From: Aquimarina sp. U1-2
GTDB lineage: Bacteria; Bacteroidota; Bacteroidia; Flavobacteriales; Flavobacteriaceae
Reading direction: 5' to 3'
Length of the DNA stretch: 64,000 nt
NCBI RefSeq assembly: GCF_017897595.1
Contig: NZ_JAGKIK010000013.1
Span: 1-64,000 of the forward strand
Part shown: positions 42,357 to 51,530 of the stretch, piece after piece
Position numbering within the stretch: position 1 is the first letter of the stretch
How the letters are laid out: the number at the start of each line of letters is the position of its first letter
Program-made: the position numbers and the translations under genes
The notes under the pieces: model-generated
Seen by the model: the letters and a program-made list of their open reading frames with translations, nothing else
Told to the model about the DNA's origin: nothing
Database searches by the model: none

Positions 42357-43226
42357 TTAACGTCTAACACTACCTGTAATGAAAAAATTGTTTGTATTCA
42401 TACCATTCAATTCATTAGCTTGCGCATTTTGAAAGGATAGCAATTCGATGTAGAATGGTTCAGAACTATTATCAGAGGTAGTAGGTTCTATGGTAATAAA
42501 TCCACTTTTTCCAGCTAGATTCACGGGAACATCAATATTAATTAAATTTCCGGCAGCTTCATTAAGAAAGTCTTCACCTGGAACAGAAGGTCCATCAGTT
42601 TGCCCACTAAATATATCACTAGTATCACTTTGATTAGCTTGAGAAAATTTTCCTAAAGAAACATTAAGATTAGCACCGTTTCGATCTTGTAATACTACCC
42701 ATGCTTCATAACTCCATCCCGAAGACAATTGGGGAAGATTTAAACCGGGTGTTATGGTTTGAGATCCATTTAAGGTGTTGGTAAACCAAATTCCGTTAGG
42801 ATCGCCATTTGCTGTGGCTCCCGTAAAGGTTCGTAATACGAAGTTTCCACTAATTCCATTAAAATCCCCTATGGTTTGCAACGAACTTAACTGTGCTGTG
42901 TTACTACTGCCGTTAAAACTCGCTGAAGCAAGACGAGTGTTTGAAGGGGTATTGCTAGCGCTACTTTCTATGGTAATAAAAAATTCATTTGCATTATTTA
43001 AATCCTCTGTTAACACACTAAAGGTCTTTGGAAAACTATTGTCTTGAAAAGTTCCTAAAGAAATAGTGTTACCGTTTGTTCTCAACCAAGCTTGATAAAT
43101 AGCTGATCCTTGTAACGTTACCACATTTAATGCATTTACTTCTAGAGTAGATGTTGGTGGTCCATCATCACTAGAACATGATACAGCAAGTATAGCAACT
43201 GCTATTATAAACATCCTTTTGATCAT
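42357..43226 (-). CDS. Lipoprotein with two anti-sigma-K-like domains
   Basis: 289 aa. Signal ends at Cys17 (Val-Ser-Cys). Two similar segments are present: Tyr-Gln-Ala-Trp-Leu-Arg-Thr-Asn-Gly-Asn with Leu-Gly-Thr-Phe, and Tyr-Glu-Ala-Trp-Val-Val-Leu-Gln-Asp with Leu-Gly-Lys-Phe. This Tyr-x-x-Trp-Leu/Val pattern is reminiscent of the extracytoplasmic domain of RskA anti-sigma factors. Here the domains are surface-anchored without any transmembrane sigma-binding part, so a regulatory role is unlikely. The function is unknown. Confidence 0.6.
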   Translation of the reverse strand: MIKRMFIIAVAILAVSCSSDDGPPTSTLEVNALNVVTLQGSAIYQAWLRTNGNTISLGTFQDNSFPKTFSVLTEDLNNANEFFITIESSASNTPSNTRLASASFNGSSNTAQLSSLQTIGDFNGISGNFVLRTFTGATANGDPNGIWFTNTLNGSQTITPGLNLPQLSSGWSYEAWVVLQDRNGANLNVSLGKFSQANQSDTSDIFSGQTDGPSVPGEDFLNEAAGNLINIDVPVNLAGKSGFITIEPTTSDNSSEPFYIELLSFQNAQANELNGMNTNNFFITGSVRR

Positions 43227-43333
43227 CGTTTTTGCTTTTAAGATTATATATATATACGAAAATAACTCTAAATTATATATTAAATTGTTACTATAACCAT
43301 AATATTTAACCTGATTGCAACGGGGCTATGGTG

Positions 43334-44851
43334 CTATTTTTTGGATTGTTCAAAAAGCTTCAAATAAGCTGCTCCCAGGTTAGTAATAATGTCGCTTGCC
43401 AAAGTAGCTTCAAATCCTTGTTTATAAGCAGCTAAATCCCCGGCACTTCCATGAATATAAACTCCAAACATCGCGGCGTGTAAAGGTTCATAACCTTGGG
43501 ATAATAGACCCGTTATGATTCCGGTTAAGACATCACCACTTCCTGCCGTGGCCATACCTGGGTTTCCTGTGGTATTTATATATAATTGATCTTCGTAAAT
43601 AGTGATAGTATGCGCTTCTTTGGCAACAATAATACAGTCATATGTAGTTGAAAACGCTTTGATTTTATTCAATTTATCAAAATCGTCTTTCCATTCACCT
43701 ATTAACCGCTCTAATTCCTTGGGGTGCGGAGTTAAAATCGTTTTTGGTGGTAGTTCTTTCAAAAAACCAGGATTTTTTGCTAGAATGTTAAGGCCATCGG
43801 CGTCGATAACCATAGGTGTAGTATTTTTTTCTAAGAATTTATAAAAAGCTTTTACTGTTTTCTCATGCGTTCCCATTCCTATTCCGATCCCTATGGCAGA
43901 AACTTCAAAATCCAAATGAATTTCAGATAATTCATCATCATCATCTGTGATTACCATAGCTTCTGGCACTGCGGTTTGCATCGTAGTATAACCGCATTCT
44001 GGAATATAAGCCGTAGCCAGACCAGTACCGATTTTTAAAGCCGCTTTAGTGCAGAGTAGTACACTTCCTATTTTACCATAACTTCCTCCAATTAACACAC
44101 AATGCCCGTAAGTACCTTTGTGAGTATACGTATTACGAGAACGATAGAGAGGCAATACCTCATTTTTACCGATTAATTGAGCAACACTTTCACTTTGCTG
44201 AAGAAATTCTCGATCTAACCCTATATCTATAACCTCTATATCTCTGGTATATATTCCTGTATTTGGTAAAAAGAATACTAATTTGGGAAGTTGAAAGGTG
44301 ATTGTACTATCACAATATAGTATACTTTCTGGATCATCGGGCGCTTTATCGGTATACAAACCAGAAGGAATGTCAACAGCAATAACAAAACTTTTAAACG
44401 TATTAATATGTTTTATCAATTGCTTTACCCAGGGCACCAAAGGCCTATTCAGACCTATTCCAAACATGGCATCAATTACGATATCGTGCTGTGAAAGTGT
44501 AGGAAGGTCGTTCTCAGACCGTAATTGTGTCGGCCATTCTTTTGACATGCTTTTAAGCCTATCATAATTCGATAAGAAATTTTTTGATCTATTTTCACTA
44601 AAGTTAACGATGTATGTGCGCACGTAATAACCGTGTTCTTCTAGCAACCTGGAAATAACAAGACCATCTCCCCCATTATTACCAATACCGCAAAAAACAT
44701 GAATATGCACAGGAGCACTTTGTAGACGACGATGTATAGTATCGAATACTTTTGTGGCAGCGCGTTCCATTAATTCTAGAGAACTTATCTGTTCGATTTT
44801 AAGCGTAGCTTCATCAGCTTTTCGCATTTGTTGTGCAGACAATATTTTCAT
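43334..44851 (-). CDS. nnr: Bifunctional NAD(P)H-hydrate epimerase/dehydratase
   Basis: 505 aa. The N-terminal YjeF_N epimerase domain has Gly-Asn-Asn-Gly-Gly-Asp-Gly-Leu-Val. The C-terminal ADP-dependent dehydratase has Leu-Thr-Pro-His-Pro-Lys-Glu and Gly-Asn-Pro-Gly-Met-Ala-Thr-Ala-Gly-Ser-Gly-Asp-Val-Leu-Thr. The enzyme repairs damaged NADHX and NADPHX in the cytoplasm. Normal length for the bifunctional form. It stands alone. Confidence 0.95.
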   Translation of the reverse strand: MKILSAQQMRKADEATLKIEQISSLELMERAATKVFDTIHRRLQSAPVHIHVFCGIGNNGGDGLVISRLLEEHGYYVRTYIVNFSENRSKNFLSNYDRLKSMSKEWPTQLRSENDLPTLSQHDIVIDAMFGIGLNRPLVPWVKQLIKHINTFKSFVIAVDIPSGLYTDKAPDDPESILYCDSTITFQLPKLVFFLPNTGIYTRDIEVIDIGLDREFLQQSESVAQLIGKNEVLPLYRSRNTYTHKGTYGHCVLIGGSYGKIGSVLLCTKAALKIGTGLATAYIPECGYTTMQTAVPEAMVITDDDDELSEIHLDFEVSAIGIGIGMGTHEKTVKAFYKFLEKNTTPMVIDADGLNILAKNPGFLKELPPKTILTPHPKELERLIGEWKDDFDKLNKIKAFSTTYDCIIVAKEAHTITIYEDQLYINTTGNPGMATAGSGDVLTGIITGLLSQGYEPLHAAMFGVYIHGSAGDLAAYKQGFEATLASDIITNLGAAYLKLFEQSKK

Positions 44852-45007
44852 ATCTTCAAAAAGTAGTGCTATTTCATTTCAATTTTAAAAATTATGCAAT
44901 GAATTTTGAAATATAGCTTCTGATTAACAAAAATTTAAGGTTTATACGTATTTAATTTTCTGTAAAAATAAAAAAGTATACATTTGAATCAGTTTTAGAA
45001 ACTAGTA

Positions 45008-45118
45008 ATGATGAGTACCTTTTACTTCAAAAATTTGTCTCTTTTGTCAGAAACTACTGCTGGATCTGAGATTTCTGCTATTATTGGTACTTCTACGAAT
45101 ATTACCCTTAGGGGTTAA
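45008..45118 (+). CDS. Candidate threonine operon leader peptide
   Basis: A 36-codon frame ending 98 bases before thrA. It begins Met-Met-Ser-Thr and includes Ser-Glu-Thr-Thr, Ala-Ile-Ile-Gly-Thr-Ser-Thr and Asn-Ile-Thr; six Thr, four Ile and six Ser of 36 residues. Thr- and Ile-rich leaders upstream of thrA drive attenuation in enteric bacteria. I do not see a strong terminator hairpin between this frame and thrA, so the mechanism is unproven, but composition and position together are unlikely by chance. Confidence 0.5.
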   Translation: MMSTFYFKNLSLLSETTAGSEISAIIGTSTNITLRG

Positions 45119-45216
45119 TTATATGATATATCACCACCGCAAAAAGTACATAAGTTTATCATAAACGTAAGGTACAGTAGAAAATTTACATCATCAATTT
45201 CAATCAAAATTTTATT

Positions 45217-47661
45217 ATGAACGTTCTAAAATTTGGAGGTTCTTCAGTAGCCAATGCGGCAACCATCGAAAAAGTGATAGCTATTATTAAAGAACAAGCA
45301 AAGCGTGAATCTTTATTTGTCGTGGTTTCTGCCCTGGGCGGGGTAACCGATCTGCTTCTTTTGGCAGGTAAACAAGCTTCGAGTAATAATGAGGAATATA
45401 AAGATACTCTTGCCGAAATAGAAAGACGCCATTTTGATATCATAAAAACGCTCATCCCGGTAGCTTCTCGAAGTGCCATTATGAGTAAGGTAAAAGCAGA
45501 ATTTAATACTTTAGAATCACTATGTGAGGGCGCATTTTTATTAAGTGAGTTATCAGAAAAAACTGCTGCTGTCATATCAAGTTTTGGCGAATTACTTTCT
45601 TCATATATCATTACAGAAGCTGCCAAAGTAAAGGGACTAGATATCGCATTAAAAGATGCACGGGAGATCATCGTAAAAACACCCGATTCGAAAGTTGCCG
45701 TAGATTATACAGAAACTAATAAAAGAATCACAGCCTTCGCATCGCAATTTAAAAATGACATATGTCTACTTCCTGGCTTTGTAGCCAAAACGTCAGATGG
45801 CGAACCTGCTACGCTGGGTCGAGGTGGGTCTGACTTTACAGCAGCGATACTGGCTGCAGCCTTGAATACAAAAGAATTACAGATCTGGACAGACGTTAGT
45901 GGGATGTTTACCGCAAATCCAAAGCTTGTAAAGCAAGCAAAACCAGTCGATCATATTTCGTACCACGAGGCTATGGAACTTTCTCATTTTGGAGCCAAAG
46001 TGATCTACCCTCCTACCATTCATCCGGTACTCGAAAAAAATATTCCTATTCTCATTAAAAATACATTCGAACCCAAAGATAAGGGTACGTTGATTACTCG
46101 AAACGTTGAAACCAGAAAAAAATCCGTAACCGGAATTAGTCATATTGATCACATTTCTATACTTTCTATTGAAGGGAGCGGCATGGTAGGTATTCCTGGA
46201 TTTTCAAAACGTTTGTTCGAAGCCCTGTTTTTTGAAAATATTAATGTGATTTTGATAACACAAGCTTCGTCTGAGCATTCTATTTGTCTGGCTATCGAAA
46301 CACACTATGCCGAAAGGGCAAAACATGTGTTAAGTACAACTTTTGAATTTGAAATTTCTAAAAATAAATTAGAACCTATCAAAATTGAAAATAATAACGC
46401 AATTGTTGCTTTGGTAGGTGATAATATGTATCAGCATCAGGGTTTGAGCGGTAAAATGTTTAGTACTCTAGGAAAAAATAATGTAAATATTCGAGCAATT
46501 GCACAAGGGGCTTCCGAAAAAAATATATCGGTAGTGATTGAAGATAAAGATATCAAAAAGGCATTGAATACCTTACATGAGCGTTTTTTTGAGGTCAAAA
46601 CGAAACAATTAAATCTATTTGTCACCGGAGTCGGAAATGTTGGAAGCAAACTTTTAGAACAGTTAGATCAGCAAAATGAGTATCTCAAAAATAAATTACG
46701 CCTAAAAATAAGAGTTGTGGGTTTATCCAATTCCAAAAAAATGATTTTTAAGGAAACGGGGATAGCCCTAAATCAGTGGTCAGAATTATTAAAACAAGGT
46801 AAGAAAGCAAATGCACAGGAGTTTTTCGAAACTGCCAAAAAAATGAACCTAAGAAACTCTATATTCGTCGATAACACTGCAAATCCCGATATTGCCAAAA
46901 TCTATAGGTATTATTTAAGTGAAAGTATGGCTGTGGTAACTTGCAATAAAATAGCTTGTGCAGATGAGTACAGCAATTATGAAGAGTTACAAGATCTATC
47001 TAGAAAGTTTGATGCCTCTTTTTTATACGAAACTAATGTAGGCGCAGGTTTACCAATAATAAACACCCTTAGCAACTTGATTGCATCAGGCGATACTATT
47101 CATAAAATACAAGCAGTACTATCTGGTAGCCTTAATTTTGTTTTTAACAACTACAAACAAGGTACAAATTTTTATGATATTGTAAAGCAGGCACAAGAAG
47201 AAGGGTATACAGAACCTGATCCGAAAATTGATCTAAGTGGAATCGATGTAGCGCGCAAAATACTTATTTTAGCCAGAGAAAGTGGTAGAGTGATGGAGTT
47301 GGAAAATATAGAGAACGATGCCTTCTTACCGCAAGAAAGTCTTGATACCGATAATGTTGACGATTTTTTTGATTCGTTAAAAGCGAATGAATCTCATTTC
47401 AACGAGCTATTAACAAAAGCTGATGAGCAAAATTGTCGACTAAAATATGTTGCACAATATGAAAATGAGATGGCAAAAGTTGGATTACAACACATTTCAC
47501 CAGATCATCCTTTTTATAATCTCGAAGGAAGTGACAATATCGTATTATTTTACACTGATCGATATGCAGAACAGCCATTAATTGTTAAGGGAGCAGGTGC
47601 CGGAGCAGAAGTTACTGCTTCAGGAATTTTTGCAGATATTATTCGAATTGGTAAAAAATAA
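45217..47661 (+). CDS. thrA: Bifunctional aspartate kinase/homoserine dehydrogenase I
   Basis: 814 aa, the usual size. The N-terminal aspartokinase starts Val-Leu-Lys-Phe-Gly-Gly-Ser-Ser-Val; regulatory ACT repeats lie at about 310-450 (Ser-Ile-Glu-Gly-Ser-Gly-Met, Val-Ala-Leu-Val-Gly-Asp); homoserine dehydrogenase begins near 465 with Gly-Val-Gly-Asn-Val-Gly-Ser and carries Gly-Ala-Gly-Leu-Pro-Ile and Gly-Tyr-Thr-Glu-Pro-Asp-Pro. It catalyses the first and third steps from aspartate to threonine. It is the first gene of thrA-thrB-ridA-thrC. Feedback control by threonine is expected through the ACT domains. Confidence 0.95.
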   Translation: MNVLKFGGSSVANAATIEKVIAIIKEQAKRESLFVVVSALGGVTDLLLLAGKQASSNNEEYKDTLAEIERRHFDIIKTLIPVASRSAIMSKVKAEFNTLESLCEGAFLLSELSEKTAAVISSFGELLSSYIITEAAKVKGLDIALKDAREIIVKTPDSKVAVDYTETNKRITAFASQFKNDICLLPGFVAKTSDGEPATLGRGGSDFTAAILAAALNTKELQIWTDVSGMFTANPKLVKQAKPVDHISYHEAMELSHFGAKVIYPPTIHPVLEKNIPILIKNTFEPKDKGTLITRNVETRKKSVTGISHIDHISILSIEGSGMVGIPGFSKRLFEALFFENINVILITQASSEHSICLAIETHYAERAKHVLSTTFEFEISKNKLEPIKIENNNAIVALVGDNMYQHQGLSGKMFSTLGKNNVNIRAIAQGASEKNISVVIEDKDIKKALNTLHERFFEVKTKQLNLFVTGVGNVGSKLLEQLDQQNEYLKNKLRLKIRVVGLSNSKKMIFKETGIALNQWSELLKQGKKANAQEFFETAKKMNLRNSIFVDNTANPDIAKIYRYYLSESMAVVTCNKIACADEYSNYEELQDLSRKFDASFLYETNVGAGLPIINTLSNLIASGDTIHKIQAVLSGSLNFVFNNYKQGTNFYDIVKQAQEEGYTEPDPKIDLSGIDVARKILILARESGRVMELENIENDAFLPQESLDTDNVDDFFDSLKANESHFNELLTKADEQNCRLKYVAQYENEMAKVGLQHISPDHPFYNLEGSDNIVLFYTDRYAEQPLIVKGAGAGAEVTASGIFADIIRIGKK

Positions 47662-47667
47662 GAAAGA

Positions 47668-48597
47668 ATGACTACAAAAAGCCTAAAAGTATTTGCTCCC
47701 GCAACGGTTGCTAACCTTTCCTGTGGATTTGATGTTTTGGGTTGTTGTCTTGACACCGTTGGAGATGAAATGGTAATTGCCTTAACACAAGACCCAAATG
47801 TGACTATTACCAAAATTGAAGGTGCCGATCTTCCGCTAGAAACCCATAAAAATGTAGCCGGAGTTGCAGTCGAAGCATTATTACGCCAATATGACCAAAA
47901 CATTGGTGCAACTATAGAAATCTATAAAAAAATTAAAGCAGGTAGTGGAATTGGAAGTAGTGCTGCCAGTAGTGCGGGGGCAGTTTGGGCCGTGAATTAC
48001 TTACTTGGTCGGCCATTTACCAAGCAACAGCTCGTTTCATTTGCTATGGAAGGAGAAAAATTAGCTAGTGGTAACGCCCATGCCGATAATGTGGCTCCTG
48101 CCCTTTTTGGCGGATTTACATTAGTTCGAAGTTATCACCCCTTGGATATCATAAAACTGAATACTCCAAAAGATATCGTGATGACTATAATCCATCCACA
48201 AATCGAGGTGAAGACTTCTGATTCCCGATCAGTAATTAAAAACAAAATTTCGTTACAAAAGGCAATACAACAATGGGGAAATGTTGGTGGATTCGTTGCT
48301 GGTTTGTGCACTAATGATTACCAGTTAATCGGTAGAAGTTTAGAGGATGTTATTATTGAACCCCTGCGATCTATCTTAATTCCAGAGTTTGAAAAAGTAA
48401 AGAATATTGCGCTCGAAAAAGGAGCTTTAGGTTGTGGTATTTCGGGATCTGGACCTTCTATTTTTGCATTAAGTAAAGGATTACAAGTGGCTAAAAACGT
48501 TGCAGAAGGCATCGATCATGTTTATAAAAAAACGGGGCTTGAATTCGATATTCATGTTTCTAAAATTAACACAGAAGGAGTGAAAATTATTTTATAA
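47668..48597 (+). CDS. thrB: Homoserine kinase
   Basis: 309 aa GHMP kinase. Motif 1 is Ala-Pro-Ala-Thr-Val-Ala-Asn-Leu, motif 2 (ATP loop) Gly-Ser-Gly-Ile-Gly-Ser-Ser-Ala-Ala-Ser, and motif 3 Gly-Cys-Gly-Ile-Ser-Gly-Ser-Gly-Pro-Ser. It phosphorylates homoserine for ThrC. Six bases separate it from thrA, and ridA starts two bases after its stop. Confidence 0.95.
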   Translation: MTTKSLKVFAPATVANLSCGFDVLGCCLDTVGDEMVIALTQDPNVTITKIEGADLPLETHKNVAGVAVEALLRQYDQNIGATIEIYKKIKAGSGIGSSAASSAGAVWAVNYLLGRPFTKQQLVSFAMEGEKLASGNAHADNVAPALFGGFTLVRSYHPLDIIKLNTPKDIVMTIIHPQIEVKTSDSRSVIKNKISLQKAIQQWGNVGGFVAGLCTNDYQLIGRSLEDVIIEPLRSILIPEFEKVKNIALEKGALGCGISGSGPSIFALSKGLQVAKNVAEGIDHVYKKTGLEFDIHVSKINTEGVKIIL

Positions 48598-48598
48598 G

Positions 48599-48964
48599 AT
48601 GATAGAAATTAAAAAAATAGCCAGCGGTGCTCCATGGGAAGAAACCGTAGGCTACTCTAGAGCTATTAAAGTTGGTAACAACATAGAGATTGCCGGTACG
48701 ACTGCTCAGGGAAAGGACGAATATGAACAAACCGTTGAAATTATTAAAATTGCGAAAGATGCGTTAGAAAAATTAAATGCGAGCTTACATGATGTTGTAC
48801 GAACAAGAATCTACTGTACTAACATTTCAAATTGGAAACAGATTGGTACTGCGCATCATGAGTTTTTTGGCGCCATAAAACCAGTGACTACTATGATCGA
48901 AGTTTCTAGATTAATTACTCCGGAAATTTTAGTAGAAATCGAATTTTCTGCAATTGTAAACTAA
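48599..48964 (+). CDS. ridA: RidA family enamine/imine deaminase
   Basis: 121 aa. Family features are Arg in Val-Val-Arg-Thr-Arg-Ile-Tyr-Cys, and Glu/Ile in Val-Glu-Ile-Glu-Phe-Ser-Ala. RidA proteins hydrolyse reactive enamines such as 2-aminoacrylate, released by PLP enzymes including threonine dehydratase. The gene is embedded in the threonine operon, two bases after thrB. That suggests a role in protecting ThrC-type PLP enzymes or clearing 2-aminocrotonate, but the sequence alone does not show which member of the YjgF/YER057c/UK114 branch it is. Confidence 0.85.
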   Translation: MIEIKKIASGAPWEETVGYSRAIKVGNNIEIAGTTAQGKDEYEQTVEIIKIAKDALEKLNASLHDVVRTRIYCTNISNWKQIGTAHHEFFGAIKPVTTMIEVSRLITPEILVEIEFSAIVN

Positions 48965-48979
48965 TTAATAAAATGAAAA

Positions 48980-50269
48980 ATGCGTTATTACAGTTTAAAT
49001 AATAAAGCTTCAAAGGTATCTTTTTCAGAAGCTGTAATTACTGGTTTGGCACCAGATAGAGGTTTATATTTTCCTGAAAATATACAACCGCTTCCTTCTT
49101 CATTTTTTGAAAATATTGAAGAAATGGATACTGTAGAAATTGCGTACCAGGCCATACAACAATTTGTTGGAGATGAAATTCCAGAATCTGAACTAAGAGC
49201 TATCCTTGCTGATGTTCTTAGCTTCGAATTTCCTGTAGTCCCTATTGAAGATCGTATAGGAACCCTAGAACTATTTCACGGTCCTACCATGGCTTTTAAA
49301 GATGTAGGGGCACGTTTTATGGCTCGATGTCTGGGGTACTTTAACCAAAATAATAAAAATAATGTCACAGTATTAGTTGCCACCTCTGGTGATACTGGCG
49401 GTGCAGTGGCAAAAGGTTTCTTGGGAGTACAAGGTGTTGATGTTGTTATTCTGTATCCAAGTGGAAAAGTAAGTACTATTCAGGAAAAACAATTGACCAC
49501 ATTAGGACAAAATATTACAGCTTTAGAAACAGATGGAGTTTTCGACGACTGTCAGGATATGGTAAAAACAGCATTTTTGGATAAAGAAATAACGAATCAG
49601 AAACAACTTACCTCTGCCAATTCAATTAATGTAGCCAGATGGCTTCCGCAATTGTTTTATTTTTTATTCGCCTATAAGCAAGTAAAACATAAAGGAAAAA
49701 ATATTATTTTTTCGGTACCTAGTGGTAATTTTGGTAACATATGTGCCGGTATAGTTGCAAAACAACTAGGATTACCAGTAAAGCATTTTGTCGCTTCTAC
49801 AAATAGTAATGATACTGTAGTACGCTATTTAAAAACCTTAAATTATGAGCCTAGATCATCAAAAGCAACTATTTCTAATGCAATGGATGTAGGAAATCCC
49901 AGTAATTTTATTAGAATACAAAAACTTTTTAATCATAATTTTGAAGAATTAAAGCATTCTTTTTCGGCCTACAGTTTTAGTGATGAACAAACCAAAGAAG
50001 CTATGAAAAATATCTTTAATACCACAGGATATATAGCAGACCCTCATGGCGCCGTAGGTTATCTAGGACTTAAAGAAAAAGGGATTCGCGAAGATGAATT
50101 TGGAATTTTTCTAGAAACTGCACACCCTGTAAAATTTTTAGACGTAGTTGAAAATACATTAAATATAGAAATTTCTATACCCGAACAGATCGCAGAAATT
50201 ATTCATAAAAAAAAGAAAAGCATCTCTATACATAATTACGAAGAGTTAAAAGAGTTCTTATTAGCATAA
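48980..50269 (+). CDS. thrC: Threonine synthase
   Basis: 429 aa, in the range of the short bacterial type. The PLP lysine lies in His-Gly-Pro-Thr-Met-Ala-Phe-Lys-Asp, and the phosphate-binding loop reads Ser-Gly-Asp-Thr-Gly-Gly. Pro-Ser-Gly-Asn-Phe-Gly-Asn is the second cofactor loop. It converts O-phosphohomoserine to threonine, the last step of the operon. Fifteen bases separate it from ridA. No terminator with a clear U-tract is seen in the short gap before the convergent gene at 50296. Confidence 0.95.
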   Translation: MRYYSLNNKASKVSFSEAVITGLAPDRGLYFPENIQPLPSSFFENIEEMDTVEIAYQAIQQFVGDEIPESELRAILADVLSFEFPVVPIEDRIGTLELFHGPTMAFKDVGARFMARCLGYFNQNNKNNVTVLVATSGDTGGAVAKGFLGVQGVDVVILYPSGKVSTIQEKQLTTLGQNITALETDGVFDDCQDMVKTAFLDKEITNQKQLTSANSINVARWLPQLFYFLFAYKQVKHKGKNIIFSVPSGNFGNICAGIVAKQLGLPVKHFVASTNSNDTVVRYLKTLNYEPRSSKATISNAMDVGNPSNFIRIQKLFNHNFEELKHSFSAYSFSDEQTKEAMKNIFNTTGYIADPHGAVGYLGLKEKGIREDEFGIFLETAHPVKFLDVVENTLNIEISIPEQIAEIIHKKKKSISIHNYEELKEFLLA

Positions 50270-50295
50270 GAACCCTTTTAAAATATGACACTTCA

Positions 50296-51180
50296 TTATT
50301 GCGTGGCGTATGCTCTCATTACTTTATACACTATTTCAGTAGTTGAGGCGAGATATTTAAAATTGACCGTTGTGTATTTATCTTCGCTTTGACGAACAAA
50401 AGGAGAGTTATCTGCATTTTTGAGCTCTGCGGTTAGTGTAACCGTATCATAACCAAAATTAGAGAAAAAACGACTTTCTGGCGTCGCTACAATTCTTTTA
50501 TAGATGGGTACGGGTGACTCTAAGCGGTATTGAGATTCTAAACTTAAATTAGAGGCGAGCAGCTCAATCGCTCGATCTTCATCGTTATCCCAACCCATAT
50601 AATCTGATCTATGCATAGAATGTACATTATAACCGTCAGTTTGTAATTTCTTGGTAAATAATCGCGTTCCAATCATATTGCTTTTCCAATGATCAAAAAA
50701 TACGACCATAAAATTTTTATTTCGTGTAGGTAGTTCAGCTATTTTTTTAGCTACATAGTATGCAATTGCCACTCCAGTAGCATTATGAACTGCGCCAGGA
50801 CTACCTTCTACTGTATCATAATGTGCACAAATAATGATCCATTCATCACTACCATTAGTAGCAGGTATTTCAGCATAAATATTTGTACCGTTATATTGAT
50901 TTTTTTTCTTGTCTTGTACGTTATATGTATGCCTTTCTGGTTTAAGACCCGTATCTTTAAGAGACTCGAATAGAAAATCGGCTACTAGCTTTCTCTCAGA
51001 TTTGCTTGCTCTACTAGTCAACTTCTTTTTGCCCTTAATAGGTTCATGACCGGTTAATTTGGCCACAATATCTTTTTCGATATTGATAATCTCAGCTTCT
51101 CTTCGATCTTGTTCGGTTTGCGCCGGAACGGTTTGAAATATTAGAAAGAAAAGCAGCAAAAGTGTTTTAAAATTATTCAT
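50296..51180 (-). CDS. Secreted M28-like protein, probably catalytically dead
   Basis: 294 aa from the ATG at 51180, with signal peptide ending near Val-Pro-Ala-Gln. The fold matches M28 zinc aminopeptidases (Ala-His-Tyr-Asp-Thr-Val, Gly-Val-Ala-Ile-Ala-Tyr-Tyr-Val-Ala). The bridging Asp motif Ala/Asp-Asp-Asn-Ala-Ser-Gly is Val-His-Asn-Ala-Thr-Gly, and the Glu-Glu pair of Asp-Gly-Glu-Glu-x-Gly is missing (Asp-His-Trp-Lys-Ser-Asn). It therefore looks like a non-catalytic homologue that may bind peptides. Sequence otherwise intact, so it is not a decaying pseudogene. Confidence 0.7.
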   Translation of the reverse strand: MNNFKTLLLLFFLIFQTVPAQTEQDRREAEIINIEKDIVAKLTGHEPIKGKKKLTSRASKSERKLVADFLFESLKDTGLKPERHTYNVQDKKKNQYNGTNIYAEIPATNGSDEWIIICAHYDTVEGSPGAVHNATGVAIAYYVAKKIAELPTRNKNFMVVFFDHWKSNMIGTRLFTKKLQTDGYNVHSMHRSDYMGWDNDEDRAIELLASNLSLESQYRLESPVPIYKRIVATPESRFFSNFGYDTVTLTAELKNADNSPFVRQSEDKYTTVNFKYLASTTEIVYKVMRAYATQ

Positions 51181-51252
51181 TTTGTAGATTTTGTATTCCA
51201 TGCTATTAACACAAATTTAGGAAAATTCTAATATATTACAATTTATTAGGTT

Positions 51253-51310
51253 GAACTGGGTTTATGTATTTTCAAACCGTAATAGATTTTCCAATTCATA
51301 AAGCGGGTTT
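51253..51310. repeat. Short inverted-repeat element, copy C (58 bp)
   Basis: The ends 51253-51270 (GAACTGGGTTTATGTATT) and 51293-51310 are imperfect inverted repeats. Bases 51278-51296 are identical to 4953-4971 in inverted orientation, so it belongs to the element family of copy B and is an internally deleted copy. It lies directly before the small lipoprotein start at 51333. Confidence 0.55.
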
Positions 51311-51332
51311 AATACGCTATAACGTAATAAAT

Positions 51333-51530
51333 ATGAATTATTCAAAAACCATACCTTTTTTTGTGATACTTTTATTAATTACACAATGTAAAACACAAAA
51401 ACAAGTTAAAAACTTACTTCTTGCACCAAATGATTGGACTGGAGAAGTATTGCAATTTCCATTAAAATTTGCACCTTCCCTACCATATTCAGGTACAAGA
51501 TATGTTAGATTTGCAACAGGTCGAGCGTAA
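51333..51530 (+). pseudogene. Possible truncated lipoprotein gene
   Basis: 65 codons from the ATG at 51333. The signal ends Leu-Ile-Thr-Gln-Cys at residue 19, followed by Leu-Ala-Pro-Asn-Asp-Trp-Thr-Gly-Glu-Val-Leu-Gln-Phe-Pro-Leu-Lys-Phe-Ala-Pro-Ser and Gly-Thr-Arg-Tyr-Val-Arg-Phe-Ala. I recall a longer flavobacterial secreted protein family with this opening, so the frame may be the remnant of a gene cut short at 51530. A small intact lipoprotein is also possible. Confidence 0.45.

Noticed and set aside
45048..45062. Third copy of the tail-cluster 15-bp motif near thrA
   Set aside because: Only part of the motif matches, and it falls inside the leader peptide frame, so chance similarity is likely.
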